From: Lachnospiraceae bacterium
GTDB taxonomy: Bacteria; Bacillota; Clostridia; Lachnospirales; Lachnospiraceae
NCBI GenBank assembly: GCA_902363135.1
Contig: CABIZF010000002.1
Coordinates: forward strand, 449,953 to 513,952
Length of the DNA: 64,000 bases
Direction of reading: 5' to 3'
Part shown: positions 26,981 to 34,373 of the stretch, in pieces
How positions within the stretch are numbered: the stretch's first letter is position 1
How the letters are laid out: every line of letters starts with the position of its first letter
The notes under the pieces: generated by a model
What the model saw: the letters and a program-made list of their open reading frames with translations, nothing else
What the model was told of the DNA's origin: nothing
The model's database searches: none
Made by a program: the position numbers and the translations under genes

Positions 26981-28024
26981 TCAGGCCCCCAAAAGGGCGT
27001 CCATTTGCTCTTGAAATACTGCACTGGCTGGCAAAAATCCGAGGATCTTCCGCGGGTAGTTGTTCAGCCAGTTTGTTATTGTCTGGATCACTTCGGCGCC
27101 GATCTCGTCGAAGTTCGTCCCCTTTGGCAGCCAGCGGCGGATCATCTTGTTGAGGTTCTCGTTACTTCCGCGCTCGTATGAGCTGTACGGGTGGCAGTAG
27201 TAGCACTTCGTCCGGGATCCCTCCGCCAGTATGCTGCGCTCTATGCCGGGGCAGTCCGCAAACTCGCTGCCGTTGTCTACGGTGATTGTTTGGAACACGC
27301 GAGGGAAAAGCTCACCCCATTCTTTTTCCAGATCGTCGAGGGCCTGCACCACGCTGGCCGCGCTTTTGTCCGGGAGTTTGGCCGTGATCTCATTCCGGGT
27401 GAGTCTCTCGGTCAGGACGAGGATCGCAGCCTTTCCCGGTCTGGCACTCACTACGGTGTCCATTTCCCAGTGCCCGAAGGTGGAGCGCTCGCCGATTATA
27501 TCCGGGCGCTTTTCTATGCTTTCGCCCTTCGGTGCGCGTTTCTGAGTCTGTACCTTGTGGTAGCTGCGCTTCTTGTCACCCTTGACCGGGAGGTCTTTGT
27601 TTGTGAGTCTGAGGAAGATCCCCTTCTCGATATAACTGTAAATGGTGTTTTTGCTCTTGATCTCTATGTTGAACCGGAGCCCTTGCGCCTTGATTTCTCC
27701 CAGCACGGCCTCCGGGCTGTACTTTTCGTCTGCGATCTTGGTTTCTATATATTCAGCGAGGCGGCGATCGTTTCCGATTTTCAGGTCGGCGCCTTTGGCC
27801 GCAAGGTTGGCCCGGTATTTCATTTCGCTGAGGTCTGAACTGTATCGGGTTTCCTCTGTCCAGTCACTATTCCGGTGCGTGTACTGTCCACGCTGCAGCT
27901 CGCGGTATATTGTGCTAATATGCACGCCGACAACTTCCGCGATTTCTTTCGGAGTCTTGCCGTCATTGTTCAGGGTTTCGATCCGGATCCTGTCGGATTT
28001 GCTCAGGTGTTTGAATCTTCTCAT
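26981..28024 (-). CDS. IS30-family DDE transposase at the prophage edge
   Basis: 347 residues from the ATG after GGAGGTAAACCC; an upstream in-frame start has no such site. N-terminal HTH (LSKSDRIRIETLNNDGKTPKEIAEVVGVHISTIYREL) and a DDE core: GHWEMDTV, TVDNGSEF and E in YERGSNENLNKMIRRWLPKGTNF. IS30 enzymes cut and join DNA ends. It is the first phage-side gene after lon, its composition matches the phage genes and no IS30-type inverted repeats were seen around it. It may therefore be the phage's own integration enzyme, or a plain insertion sequence. Confidence 0.88.
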   Translation of the reverse strand: MRRFKHLSKSDRIRIETLNNDGKTPKEIAEVVGVHISTIYRELQRGQYTHRNSDWTEETRYSSDLSEMKYRANLAAKGADLKIGNDRRLAEYIETKIADEKYSPEAVLGEIKAQGLRFNIEIKSKNTIYSYIEKGIFLRLTNKDLPVKGDKKRSYHKVQTQKRAPKGESIEKRPDIIGERSTFGHWEMDTVVSARPGKAAILVLTERLTRNEITAKLPDKSAASVVQALDDLEKEWGELFPRVFQTITVDNGSEFADCPGIERSILAEGSRTKCYYCHPYSSYERGSNENLNKMIRRWLPKGTNFDEIGAEVIQTITNWLNNYPRKILGFLPASAVFQEQMDALLGA

Positions 28025-28088
28025 GGGTTTACCTCCAATATACAAAAAATGAGGGGCAGCCGAAGCCGCCCCCTTGAATGTGTGGTGC

Positions 28089-28349
28089 TTATTTCTCATA
28101 CTCTGCTAAAAGCTCGGACGTTTCCGCGTCTGTCACTATATCTGAGAGTTTACAACTCAGTGCTTTACAGATCCGCAGCAGCGTGGAGAGCTGCGCCTTG
28201 CTTATATCCCGGTCGCCCTGTTCATATTTCTGATACATTCGGACGTTTACCCCGGCGGCTTCCGCGAGCTGCGACTGGGAGAGGCCAGCGGCCTGTCTGA
28301 GCTTTTGCAGTTTTTCGTTTTTATAATTTACCTTTACCGTGATTTCCAT
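28089..28349 (-). CDS. Xre-family regulator A
   Basis: 86 residues, almost entirely an Xre HTH (residues ~13-65: LRQAAGLSQSQLAEAAGVNVRMYQKYEQGDRDISKAQLSTLLRICKAL). Start after GGAGGCCGACAC. A short acidic tail ending EYEK is shared with the second Xre protein at 28715. Likely a phage regulator acting on the nearby operator-type sites; which of the two is the immunity repressor is unclear. Confidence 0.85.
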   Translation of the reverse strand: MEITVKVNYKNEKLQKLRQAAGLSQSQLAEAAGVNVRMYQKYEQGDRDISKAQLSTLLRICKALSCKLSDIVTDAETSELLAEYEK

Positions 28350-28364
28350 GTGTCGGCCTCCTTC

Positions 28365-28393
28365 TTGACTTTGTTGTAGCCGGTGGATATAAT
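28365..28393 (+). promoter_or_regulatory. Plus-strand promoter between the Xre genes
   Basis: TTGACT, 17 bp, TATAAT. It closely resembles the promoter at 29004 (both start CTTCTTGACTTT). No gene with a ribosome site follows on this strand before the next minus-strand genes, so it may give an antisense or short RNA. Confidence 0.6.
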
Positions 28394-28396
28394 AAA

Positions 28397-28423
28397 GGCG
28401 GTGGGTGGGAATTTCCCACCGCC
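28397..28423 (-). terminator. Hairpin behind the 41-residue phage gene
   Basis: GGCGGTGGG / CCCACCGCC with a 9-base loop, followed on the minus strand by TTTATTAT. It overlaps the start region of the plus-strand promoter at 28365. Confidence 0.55.
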
Positions 28424-28429
28424 GAGCCT

Positions 28430-28555
28430 TTAGGACTGCTTAGGTTTTTGATTTGGCTTTATTGTTATCGTGATCCGTTCCACCGCTTCACTTCTTAAAG
28501 CCTTTTCGAGAACTTCGAGCAGTTCTTTTGTTTGCTTTTCTTTCTGTTCGTCCAC
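28430..28555 (-). CDS. Small phage protein, 41 residues
   Basis: GTG start 8 bp after GGAGG. Reads VDEQKEKQTKELLEVLEKAL... then a short beta-like stretch ERITITIKPNQKPKQS. Charged, no membrane segment, no family recognised. It sits directly under the strong operator-controlled promoter at 28630 and before the hairpin at 28397, so it is the first gene of that transcript. Too short for ordinary gene finding, but start, ribosome site and promoter agree. Confidence 0.6.
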   Translation of the reverse strand: MDEQKEKQTKELLEVLEKALRSEAVERITITIKPNQKPKQS

Positions 28556-28629
28556 CGTTGTGTCCTCCTTTCGCTTGTTCTGTTTTCCTCCTTTTTTCTT
28601 ACTCAGGTTTTCCCTTACCTTGTAATATT

Positions 28630-28658
28630 ATTATACACCTACGGGTGTATATAGTCAA
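28630..28658 (-). promoter_or_regulatory. Minus-strand promoter with built-in palindromic operator
   Basis: On the minus strand TTGACT (28653-28658), 17 bp, TATAAT (28630-28635). A perfect palindrome TATACACC-TACG-GGTGTATA (28632-28651) fills the spacer and overlaps the -10, a classical repressor position. It drives the 41-residue gene, Xre regulator A and perhaps the transposase. Confidence 0.7.
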
Positions 28659-28714
28659 GCTCATTTCCTGCATTTTCGCACTTTTTCGCATAAAAAAAGA
28701 GACGGTTTCCCGCC

Positions 28715-28990
28715 TCATTTTTCATATTCCAGCAGTGTGCAAACTGGCACGTCGAGCACTGTCGCAAAATAGTTTAGCTCGAAGTCCGGCACCACGCGGT
28801 CGCCGGTTTCGATCCGGCTCACTGCTTTCTGATTCAGATTCAGCCCAGCCAGTTGCAACTTGGCGGCGAGCTGTTCCTGAGATATTCCCGCCCTTTCGCG
28901 GAGGGCCCGGATCGCAGGGCCGGAGGCGTTGCACGTTCCATTCGTGTGCTTGTAGAGTTTCAACCTTTCACCCTCCTTTATCCCAAACAT
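28715..28990 (-). CDS. Xre-family regulator B, candidate prophage repressor
   Basis: 91 residues. HTH at residues ~25-80 (IRALRERAGISQEQLAAKLQLAGLNLNQKAVSRIETGDRVVPDFELNYFATVLDV). Short N-terminal extension, tail CTLLEYEK. Ribosome site GGAGGGTGAAA is weakly placed before the second codon block; the ATG itself lies inside one of two 16-bp direct repeats, which suggests self-control. Divergent to the plus-strand gene at 29090. Confidence 0.85.
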   Translation of the reverse strand: MFGIKEGERLKLYKHTNGTCNASGPAIRALRERAGISQEQLAAKLQLAGLNLNQKAVSRIETGDRVVPDFELNYFATVLDVPVCTLLEYEK

Positions 28991-29049
28991 GACTGATAGC
29001 TTCTTGACTTTACCATGGCCGGGCGCCTATAATTATCCCAAACATGACT
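28979..29049. promoter_or_regulatory. Pair of 16-bp direct repeats around divergent starts
   Basis: TATCCCAAACATGACT occurs at 28979-28994 and again at 29034-29049, 55 bp apart. The first spans the start codon of Xre regulator B; the second begins right after the TATAAT of the plus-strand promoter. Their placement is that of operators for an autoregulated switch. Confidence 0.65.
29004..29033 (+). promoter_or_regulatory. Promoter of the plus-strand phage gene
   Basis: TTGACT (29004-29009), 18 bp, perfect TATAAT (29028-29033), 57 bp before the start codon. An operator-like repeat covers the transcription start. Confidence 0.75.
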
Positions 29050-29089
29050 AAAAGCGAATAAACGCAAAAAAGAATTAGGAGGGCATGGC

Positions 29090-29728
29090 ATGGTTGGAAA
29101 GAAGGGCCCGTTCGGCGGGTTTTGTAATTATGGAATTTTTGGGATCTGGGGAAAAGATCCGGGGACAGGAAAGAAAAAGTACAAAAAGGTGGACGCCATT
29201 TCAGAAGCGGCAGCAGTAGAGAAGGCGGCAGCTCTTGGCTGTGTGGATCCGCAGAGCGTTGAGGTGATCCCGTTCCTCCCGCCGTCTGAAAAGCAGCAGC
29301 GGTACGCCGCAGATCTTGGTGTTCGTCTGCCGGAAGGCTGCACGGTTGTGGACGCCACCGCGTTGATCAGCAGGGCAGAGATCGGAGACGATCAGGATCC
29401 CGCTCCCGGTCTTGTAGAGTATGCTCAGAGCTGCGGCGTTTGCTTTTCTACGCTGGCCGGAGAGGGTGGCTTGCTTGACTGTATGGTTTGCCAACTTCCG
29501 ATCAGGGAGAAGGCGATCCTTTTCGCCCATGCAGTTGCTGCCAGTGTGGCCAGTTCCGGTCTGGCGGATCCTCGAAAAGCTCCGCAGTATTTGAAGTTTT
29601 GCCAGTTTGCCGATCAGGTGGCGGCGGATCCCGCTCTTGCGAAGTCGGTGGAGGGCCGCGATCGCTACGACTTCCAGAAGCCAAACACGAGATCGAAGGC
29701 ATACAAGGCGGCGCTGGCCTGCTTATAA
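29090..29728 (+). CDS. Unrecognised phage protein, the only plus-strand gene of the prophage
   Basis: 212 residues, start after AGGAGGGCATGGC. No family recognised. N-terminal Gly/Phe/Lys-rich part (GFCNYGIFGIWGKDPGTGKKKYKKVDAIS), a mixed middle, and a C-terminal half with AVAASVASSGLADPRKAPQYLKFCQFADQ. No signal peptide or membrane helix. Own promoter, own terminator and an operator-like site shared with the Xre repressor: the layout of a gene expressed in the lysogen, such as immunity, exclusion or host benefit. That role is inference. Confidence 0.65.
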   Translation: MVGKKGPFGGFCNYGIFGIWGKDPGTGKKKYKKVDAISEAAAVEKAAALGCVDPQSVEVIPFLPPSEKQQRYAADLGVRLPEGCTVVDATALISRAEIGDDQDPAPGLVEYAQSCGVCFSTLAGEGGLLDCMVCQLPIREKAILFAHAVAASVASSGLADPRKAPQYLKFCQFADQVAADPALAKSVEGRDRYDFQKPNTRSKAYKAALACL

Positions 29729-29733
29729 AAAAT

Positions 29734-29772
29734 AGCCCGGTAGGAGATAACACTCCCGCCGGGCTTTCTTTA
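29734..29772. terminator. Terminator between the plus-strand gene and the lysis genes
   Basis: AGCCCGG (29734-29740) / CCGGGCT (29759-29765) followed by TTCTTT; A-rich on the other side, so it probably works both ways at this convergent junction. Confidence 0.8.
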
Positions 29773-29793
29773 TGTCCTGAACATGTCAGGGGC

Positions 29794-30321
29794 CTATTCT
29801 GTTTTAGATTCAGCGGCCGGAGCTTCGGCTGCGAGCTGCTGCACCGCAGTGGTGGCGATCGTTGCCGCTACGCTTGCCGCGGTTGTTGCTGCGTCGGCCG
29901 TTGCTGCCTTGATCTGGGACTCGCTGGCGGCCTTGGTTTCTCTGCATACCTGCTCGATCTTGGTTTCGAGCCATGCGTCGAAGTCGCCGTAAATCTCACG
30001 GAGGGCGGCCACGGTTGTGTCGCCGAGGATCTCCAGTGTCTTGTTTTTGGACTTCTCGAAGGCTTCGAGCTGCTTCTCTTTGGTGAATTTGCCCTCGGCT
30101 TTCAGTGAGTCCGCGAACGTCTGGGCCGTGTAGGCCACGGCCTGAGCTACGGCGTCCACTGCCATGTTCATGTATTTGGTGGCTGTCTCATTGTCCAGAT
30201 CTTTCTCGATCTGGGCTGTCTGGCGTTTGAGCAGCGCCACGAGGTAGGCGCCACCGGCAGTAATGAGCAGGCAGAGGATCGGCGTCGCTGCGTTGAGGAT
30301 CTGAGTCATAGCTTCGTTCAT
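29794..30321 (-). CDS. Phage holin, LLH-type
   Basis: 175 residues from the ATG after AGAAAGGAGAACC. One N-terminal membrane helix (ILCLLITAGGAYLVALL), then a long helical, Ala/Lys/Glu-rich body with a region matching the Lactobacillus LLH-type holin family (AVAQAVAYTAQTF...LEAFEKSKNKTLEIL). The tail is very Ala/Thr-rich. Located right after the endolysin in the late transcript, as expected. An in-frame upstream extension to 30432 lacks a ribosome site. Confidence 0.7.
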   Translation of the reverse strand: MNEAMTQILNAATPILCLLITAGGAYLVALLKRQTAQIEKDLDNETATKYMNMAVDAVAQAVAYTAQTFADSLKAEGKFTKEKQLEAFEKSKNKTLEILGDTTVAALREIYGDFDAWLETKIEQVCRETKAASESQIKAATADAATTAASVAATIATTAVQQLAAEAPAAESKTE

Positions 30322-30481
30322 GGTGTTGGTTCTCCTTTCTGTTTTCTCCCGGATAGTACGGGCAGTTTTTACAGTCTGCTGCGTCGCACGGTGAGCCGTC
30401 CCACTCCACGAGGGAGCGGATCCAGATCGCATGGACGGCCACGGCCACGATCAGTAGCAGGACACTGGCAGCCGTGCTCAT
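30188..30481 (-). CDS. Small membrane protein overlapping the holin start (tentative)
   Basis: 97-residue frame whose ATG overlaps the endolysin stop (ATGA). One N-terminal helix (ASVLLLIVAVAVHAIW) and a Cys cluster CDAADCKNCPYY look like a real short phage lysis-region protein, but the last half lies in another frame of the holin gene and reads as noise. The true product may be shortened by a frame change. A spanin-like role is only a guess. Confidence 0.4.
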   Translation of the reverse strand: MSTAASVLLLIVAVAVHAIWIRSLVEWDGSPCDAADCKNCPYYPGENRKENQHHERSYDSDPQRSDADPLPAHYCRWRLPRGAAQTPDSPDRERSGQ

Positions 30482-32061
30482 TTTGAGACGTTGGCCGCGT
30501 CCACCCAGCCGTAGACATTGGACTGGCTGTCAGTGTGTACGATATGGTACGGGTGCTTTGCGCCCTTCACAATTCTGGTGACTTTGGCCGGGCCAGCTTT
30601 CGGAGATCCGGCAGCAGTCGAAGCTGCAGCGCTTCCGTAGTGAGGGCCACCAGAGAACTGAACCACGTCGCCGACTTTGATCTCAGAGCTTGCAGATCCG
30701 GCAGCGTTTCCGCCGTCGGTCGTTACGATTGCGTCGAAGCCCTTCGCTTTCAGCTTTTTGACTTCGGCGTCGGCGTTTTCTTTCTTGGAGTAGGCGCCGG
30801 TCTGTACCTTGTAGAAGCCGCCGGACTGTTTGAGAATGGCGTCAAAACCGGCAGCCTTCACCTTTTTGAGCTGAGCGTCGGCGTTTGCTTTCTGCTTATA
30901 GGCGCCGGTCTGGACGTAGTATTTCACGCCGGAACCGCCGGACGGGGTATTATTTCCGCCGGAGTTGCCGGAGTCAGTAGAGCCGAGCAGTGCGTTGATT
31001 CTGTCGGCGAGCTCCCCATATCTGGAATAAAGCCAGTCGCCGGGGCACGATTTATTCGCGAACCAGCGGTGCGCGGTGAGGACGATCTCGTTCGCCTTCG
31101 GCTCGTATGCGAGAGCCTTCTCCTTGCTGCCGAGCCAGAGCACCTTCGTTTTTCCGTTTCTCTTGCAGATGTCAGCGCAGAGCTTGATCAATTTCTCGTA
31201 AACTGCGGATTTCATGGCGTATGGTTCGGCCTTATCGCTGGCGCACTCGATCGTGATCGCTCGCTGGTCGTTTGCGTTGCTGGAGCTGCACCAGCTCCGG
31301 TTGCACTCGTCCACGATCAGGCAGACGCGGCCGTCGTACCCGATCCCGTAGTTGCAGCTTGCGTCCCTGCCTTTAGGGAAGCAGGCGCCGATCGTTTCGG
31401 CAGATAACTGGCCGACTACGCAGTGCGGTGTCAGACGGTCGATCGAGTGGGTTCTCTTTCCGCTGTGGTTAGGGCTGTAAACTGTGCAGTCCACTAATGA
31501 ACTATTGCTCATGGTTTTACCTCCTTGTGTGTCGTTGGTTGTCTTGGTTGCGTATTTGTCGAAGTAGGTCTGCCCGTAGCTGGCCCGCTTCGTCTGGACG
31601 CTGGCGCTCTGATCCTTTGGCTGTTCATATTTGAGCAGCACGGCGTCGGAAGCCTGTCTCACGCTGGTGGCTTTTTTCAGCACGGCCAGCACCGCGGTGT
31701 AGCTTTCGGCGAGTTCTTTCCAGAGGAAGCCGAGCTGAGTCTCCAGATCTCCGATCGAGGCACCGGCGGCCTTGACATAATTCAGGAGCGCCTCCTTGCG
31801 GCTCCAGTATGTCCACTGGGCGAGGCCGTAGCCTGCGGAGTCATGTGTGAAGTCGGTATACTTTCCGGAGTCCACCGCGTCGGTGTAGCTGTCGTCTGTA
31901 TAGCCGAGCTTTTTCTCGTAGGTGTTCTGGAGGTTGTGAGGGTTGAGCCCGCTCTCCGCGAACAGGTTCCCCATGAGCCCGGCGGCCCCGTATGAGTTCA
32001 GGCCATTGCCGGTGAGGAAATTCCAGATCTTTTCCTCGTTGTTTTTTCCAATGAGTGACAT
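30478..32061 (-). CDS. Modular endolysin: lysozyme-like, amidase, SPOR repeats, SH3-like
   Basis: 527 residues. Domain 1 (~5-150) matches the phage tail lysozyme type (GAAGLMGNLFAESGLNPHNLQ, GYGLAQWTYWSRK). Domain 2 (~185-350) is an N-acetylmuramoyl-L-alanine amidase of the amidase_2/PGRP kind with HxxH-like zinc ligands. Two SPOR-type repeats (~375-450: YYVQTGAYK.KANADA...GFDAI) bind peptidoglycan. A C-terminal SH3-like domain follows, related to the tail of the protein at 39614. Late lysis gene next to the holin. Two hydrolytic activities in one protein is notable but not unique. Confidence 0.85.
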   Translation of the reverse strand: MSLIGKNNEEKIWNFLTGNGLNSYGAAGLMGNLFAESGLNPHNLQNTYEKKLGYTDDSYTDAVDSGKYTDFTHDSAGYGLAQWTYWSRKEALLNYVKAAGASIGDLETQLGFLWKELAESYTAVLAVLKKATSVRQASDAVLLKYEQPKDQSASVQTKRASYGQTYFDKYATKTTNDTQGGKTMSNSSLVDCTVYSPNHSGKRTHSIDRLTPHCVVGQLSAETIGACFPKGRDASCNYGIGYDGRVCLIVDECNRSWCSSSNANDQRAITIECASDKAEPYAMKSAVYEKLIKLCADICKRNGKTKVLWLGSKEKALAYEPKANEIVLTAHRWFANKSCPGDWLYSRYGELADRINALLGSTDSGNSGGNNTPSGGSGVKYYVQTGAYKQKANADAQLKKVKAAGFDAILKQSGGFYKVQTGAYSKKENADAEVKKLKAKGFDAIVTTDGGNAAGSASSEIKVGDVVQFSGGPHYGSAAASTAAGSPKAGPAKVTRIVKGAKHPYHIVHTDSQSNVYGWVDAANVSK

Positions 32062-32072
32062 GTTCCACCTCC

Positions 32073-32453
32073 TTAGAAGTCGTTGAAGTTGTCCGCCTCT
32101 GGCTGCACGCCGTTGGCGTTCATCAATTTGATTTTGTTTTCAGCCTTGGCCTTCGTGTAGTAAAAACCGGTCGCGCTCGCCATTTCAGCGAACACGGCCG
32201 GGATCAGGTAGGCGAGGGCTGAGGCGTCCATGGTGGAGTAAATAATCCAGCAGGAAAAGACGGTAATTAAGATCGTCACGATCGAAACGCCGCAGAGAAT
32301 AATTTTTGAAAATTCCACCTTTTTGCTGGTAGCTGCAGCCTCTCTCATTCGTTTGATCTGCTTCCTGAGCCGACGGTTTTCGGATGTCAGCTCTCGGATC
32401 TGTTCCTCCGGATCTGTTTCGGTTTCTACCGGTTCCAGCGTTTCCTCAGTCAT
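32073..32453 (-). CDS. Phage membrane protein with coiled coil
   Basis: 126 residues. Acidic head, coiled coil (EEQIRELTSENRRLRKQIKRMREAAA), then two membrane helices (IILCGVSIVTILITVFSCWIIY and ALAYLIPAVFAEMASATGFYY) and a short cytoplasmic tail. No family named with confidence. Its place between the retroelement and endolysin suggests a lysis accessory or second holin. Confidence 0.7.
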   Translation of the reverse strand: MTEETLEPVETETDPEEQIRELTSENRRLRKQIKRMREAAATSKKVEFSKIILCGVSIVTILITVFSCWIIYSTMDASALAYLIPAVFAEMASATGFYYTKAKAENKIKLMNANGVQPEADNFNDF

Positions 32454-32465
32454 GGTGCCACCTCC

Positions 32466-32822
32466 TTAGCTTTCATAAATAGATTCGATCCCCTGCCTCG
32501 TCAGAAAGTCCTTCTGCTCATGTTTGACCTTGGCGGCATAGTCGAGGGCCGCGTGCATATCACCGTTGCAGTGGGCGTCCGGGATCCGCTGCACGGCTCT
32601 GGCCGTGGCTTCTCCGAGGGCGATCGCGGCGTTTACTCCCTGCACTAAAAAAAGCTCCTGCTGTTCGTGGAGCTTTTCGCGCTTGTCCTGAGCTTCTCGT
32701 CGCTGTTTTTCTTCCTTCTCCAGTTTCTTGCTCTGTTTCTGGATTTTCTGCTCGATACACCAGAAGCAGAACCCAGTGATCGCCGAAGGAAGGCAGGCGA
32801 TCAAAACTGATTCAATTCCCAT
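32466..32822 (-). CDS. Phage protein with one membrane helix and coiled coil
   Basis: 118 residues from the ATG after GCAGGAGGTGACACA; the longer upstream frame is out-of-frame reverse transcriptase sequence. N-terminal helix (IACLPSAITGFCFWCIE), a charged coiled coil (QKIQKQSKKLEKEEKQRREAQDKREKLHEQQ) and a helical tail. It overlaps the reverse transcriptase stop by 22 bp, so it may be coupled to it. Function unknown; lysis cassette membership is likely. Confidence 0.65.
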   Translation of the reverse strand: MGIESVLIACLPSAITGFCFWCIEQKIQKQSKKLEKEEKQRREAQDKREKLHEQQELFLVQGVNAAIALGEATARAVQRIPDAHCNGDMHAALDYAAKVKHEQKDFLTRQGIESIYES

Positions 32823-33946
32823 TGTGTCACCTCCTGCGGCAGCTCTATGTCTGCCATTTCTTTGCGTTTGAAAATAATATTTTTCTCGATCCATTTCTGG
32901 AGCCCGTGAGTGGAGCAGTGGCCCATAAGTCCGAAGTAGCTCTGCATGGTCGCGTCTACCGCGTCGAAGTCGATCAGCCCGGCCTCGTACTCTTTCGCTA
33001 TGTAGCGCATACGTGCCTTCATTTTCTTGACCGACTGAGCTGTCGGTTTGCGGTACCCCGGATAGATTCGGCAGCCCACGAAGGTGATCCCGTGCTTGAC
33101 GAGTCCGATCGTGGTTTTGCTGTTCAATTCGAGGTGCAGGACTTCGTTCAGATACTTCTCGATCGCAGCCCTCCACCGGTTCAGTGTGGCCGCGTCAGGA
33201 TAGAGTAGCGCCATGTCGTCCATGTACCTGTCGTAAAAATGGGCTTTCAGCTCGTGCTTGATATACTGATCCAGCTCATTGAGGCAGACGTTCGCGAGTA
33301 GCTGGCTCGTGAGGTTTCCGATCGGCATACCTACCTCGAACAGTCTTTCAGACGGTGGGATCTCGTCGGCGGACTTTCCCGGAGGCAGTCCAAAGGGCGT
33401 ATGGTCGCAATTTATAATCGTTTCCATAAGCCAGAGGTAGCCGTCCTCGTTCGGGAACTTCCGGCGGAGTATGTCGAGCAGTACCCGGTGATCCACCCGG
33501 TAAAAATACTTTGATACGTCCAGTTTCAGGTAGTACCATTTGCCCGGCTTCCGATCCACGAGCGTACACCAGTATTGAAGCCGGTCGGCTGCTCTGGTGG
33601 TTCCTTTTCCCACCCTGCACCCGTAGCTGTGGTATATCATGCCATTGTCGAGGTGTTGGTTTGTCTGGAGGTAGATCGCCCACTGCACGACACGATCCCG
33701 GAAGCCCAGAGCCATGACGAGCCGTTTCTTCGGTTCATGGACATAGAACTGCCGGTACCGGCCCACTTTGTAGGTGTGCCAGATCAGGTCGTTTTGTATG
33801 CTGATCAGGTTTTCCTCCAGATTCGCCGCGAAGGCGGTCACGTCGTTGCGGTACCACTTCTCGCTTGCTGCCTCGTGGTATGCGTCCAGAAGATTCTCCC
33901 ACGAGTATATTCTCTCCAGAAGGGAGGGCTGGTTTCTTGGATCCAT
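32801..33946 (-). CDS. Reverse transcriptase of a diversity-generating retroelement
   Basis: 381 residues from the ATG after GGAGGAACGAGGAC; a longer frame to 34114 has no ribosome site. Motif A KLDVSKYFYR (Asp near 143), the DGR-specific motif IGNLTSQ (209-215) instead of the usual QG, catalytic YMDD (241-244) and a thumb with GITFVGCRIYPGYRK. It copies the template-repeat RNA with errors at adenines; the cDNA replaces the variable repeat of the target gene. Neighbours match the classical order target, avd, template repeat, RT. All catalytic parts are intact and the repeats have diverged only at adenines, so the system has worked. Confidence 0.96.
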   Translation of the reverse strand: MDPRNQPSLLERIYSWENLLDAYHEAASEKWYRNDVTAFAANLEENLISIQNDLIWHTYKVGRYRQFYVHEPKKRLVMALGFRDRVVQWAIYLQTNQHLDNGMIYHSYGCRVGKGTTRAADRLQYWCTLVDRKPGKWYYLKLDVSKYFYRVDHRVLLDILRRKFPNEDGYLWLMETIINCDHTPFGLPPGKSADEIPPSERLFEVGMPIGNLTSQLLANVCLNELDQYIKHELKAHFYDRYMDDMALLYPDAATLNRWRAAIEKYLNEVLHLELNSKTTIGLVKHGITFVGCRIYPGYRKPTAQSVKKMKARMRYIAKEYEAGLIDFDAVDATMQSYFGLMGHCSTHGLQKWIEKNIIFKRKEMADIELPQEVTQWELNQF

Positions 33947-34227
33947 GTCCTCGTTCCTCCTTGTGTTGTCATAATTATGGCCCGCGTTGTGACATTCCTC
34001 GGCGAGATCTTTCCTCTGCGGTCGCCACGCCGCAGGATCCGGATCCCCCTTCTGCCCGCATAGCAGACAACGGCCAGCCTGCGCGGTTTGCTCGGTGTCC
34101 CCGGTGGCCTCCACCGGCAGAGCAGCACGAGCGTGTATCTTTGGCCTTGTCGGCCGGGAAATGCATCCCTTTTGCCTTGGTGTTTCTGTTGAGCCTTGGC
34201 CCTCAGAAAATAAACAAATAAGGCAAG
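33947..34227 (-). other. Spacer between template repeat and reverse transcriptase
   Basis: 281 bp with no supported gene. In retroelements of this class this stretch is part of the template RNA and is needed for cDNA priming and binding of the RT-Avd complex. Frames running through it are the unprocessed continuation of the template repeat. Confidence 0.5.
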
Positions 34228-34342
34228 AGCGGCACGGAAGCCGATGTTCGTGTTCGCATTGCTGCGGGAGTTGTTGCCGTTGAGGTAGAACACACCAGCG
34301 TTCGCACCGTTGTTCCAGTTGCCCCCGCGATACACGCAGCGC
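34228..34342 (-). repeat. Template repeat (TR) of the retroelement
   Basis: 115 bp, non-coding copy of the 3' end of the target gene. On the coding strand it holds 25 adenines, mostly in AAC codons; 18 of them differ in the variable repeat and no other base does. In the target frame it reads GGNWNNGANAGVFYLNGNNS, the usual Asn-rich template. The last ~20 bases of its 3' side are adenine-free and identical in both copies, as expected for the homing site. Confidence 0.96.
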
Positions 34343-34373
34343 CTCCTTTATCTCGACACATTCCCCACGGGCT

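Noticed and set aside
33947..34335. Frames running through template repeat and spacer
   Set aside because: They look protein-like only because the template repeat copies a coding region; no ribosome site, not a second target gene.
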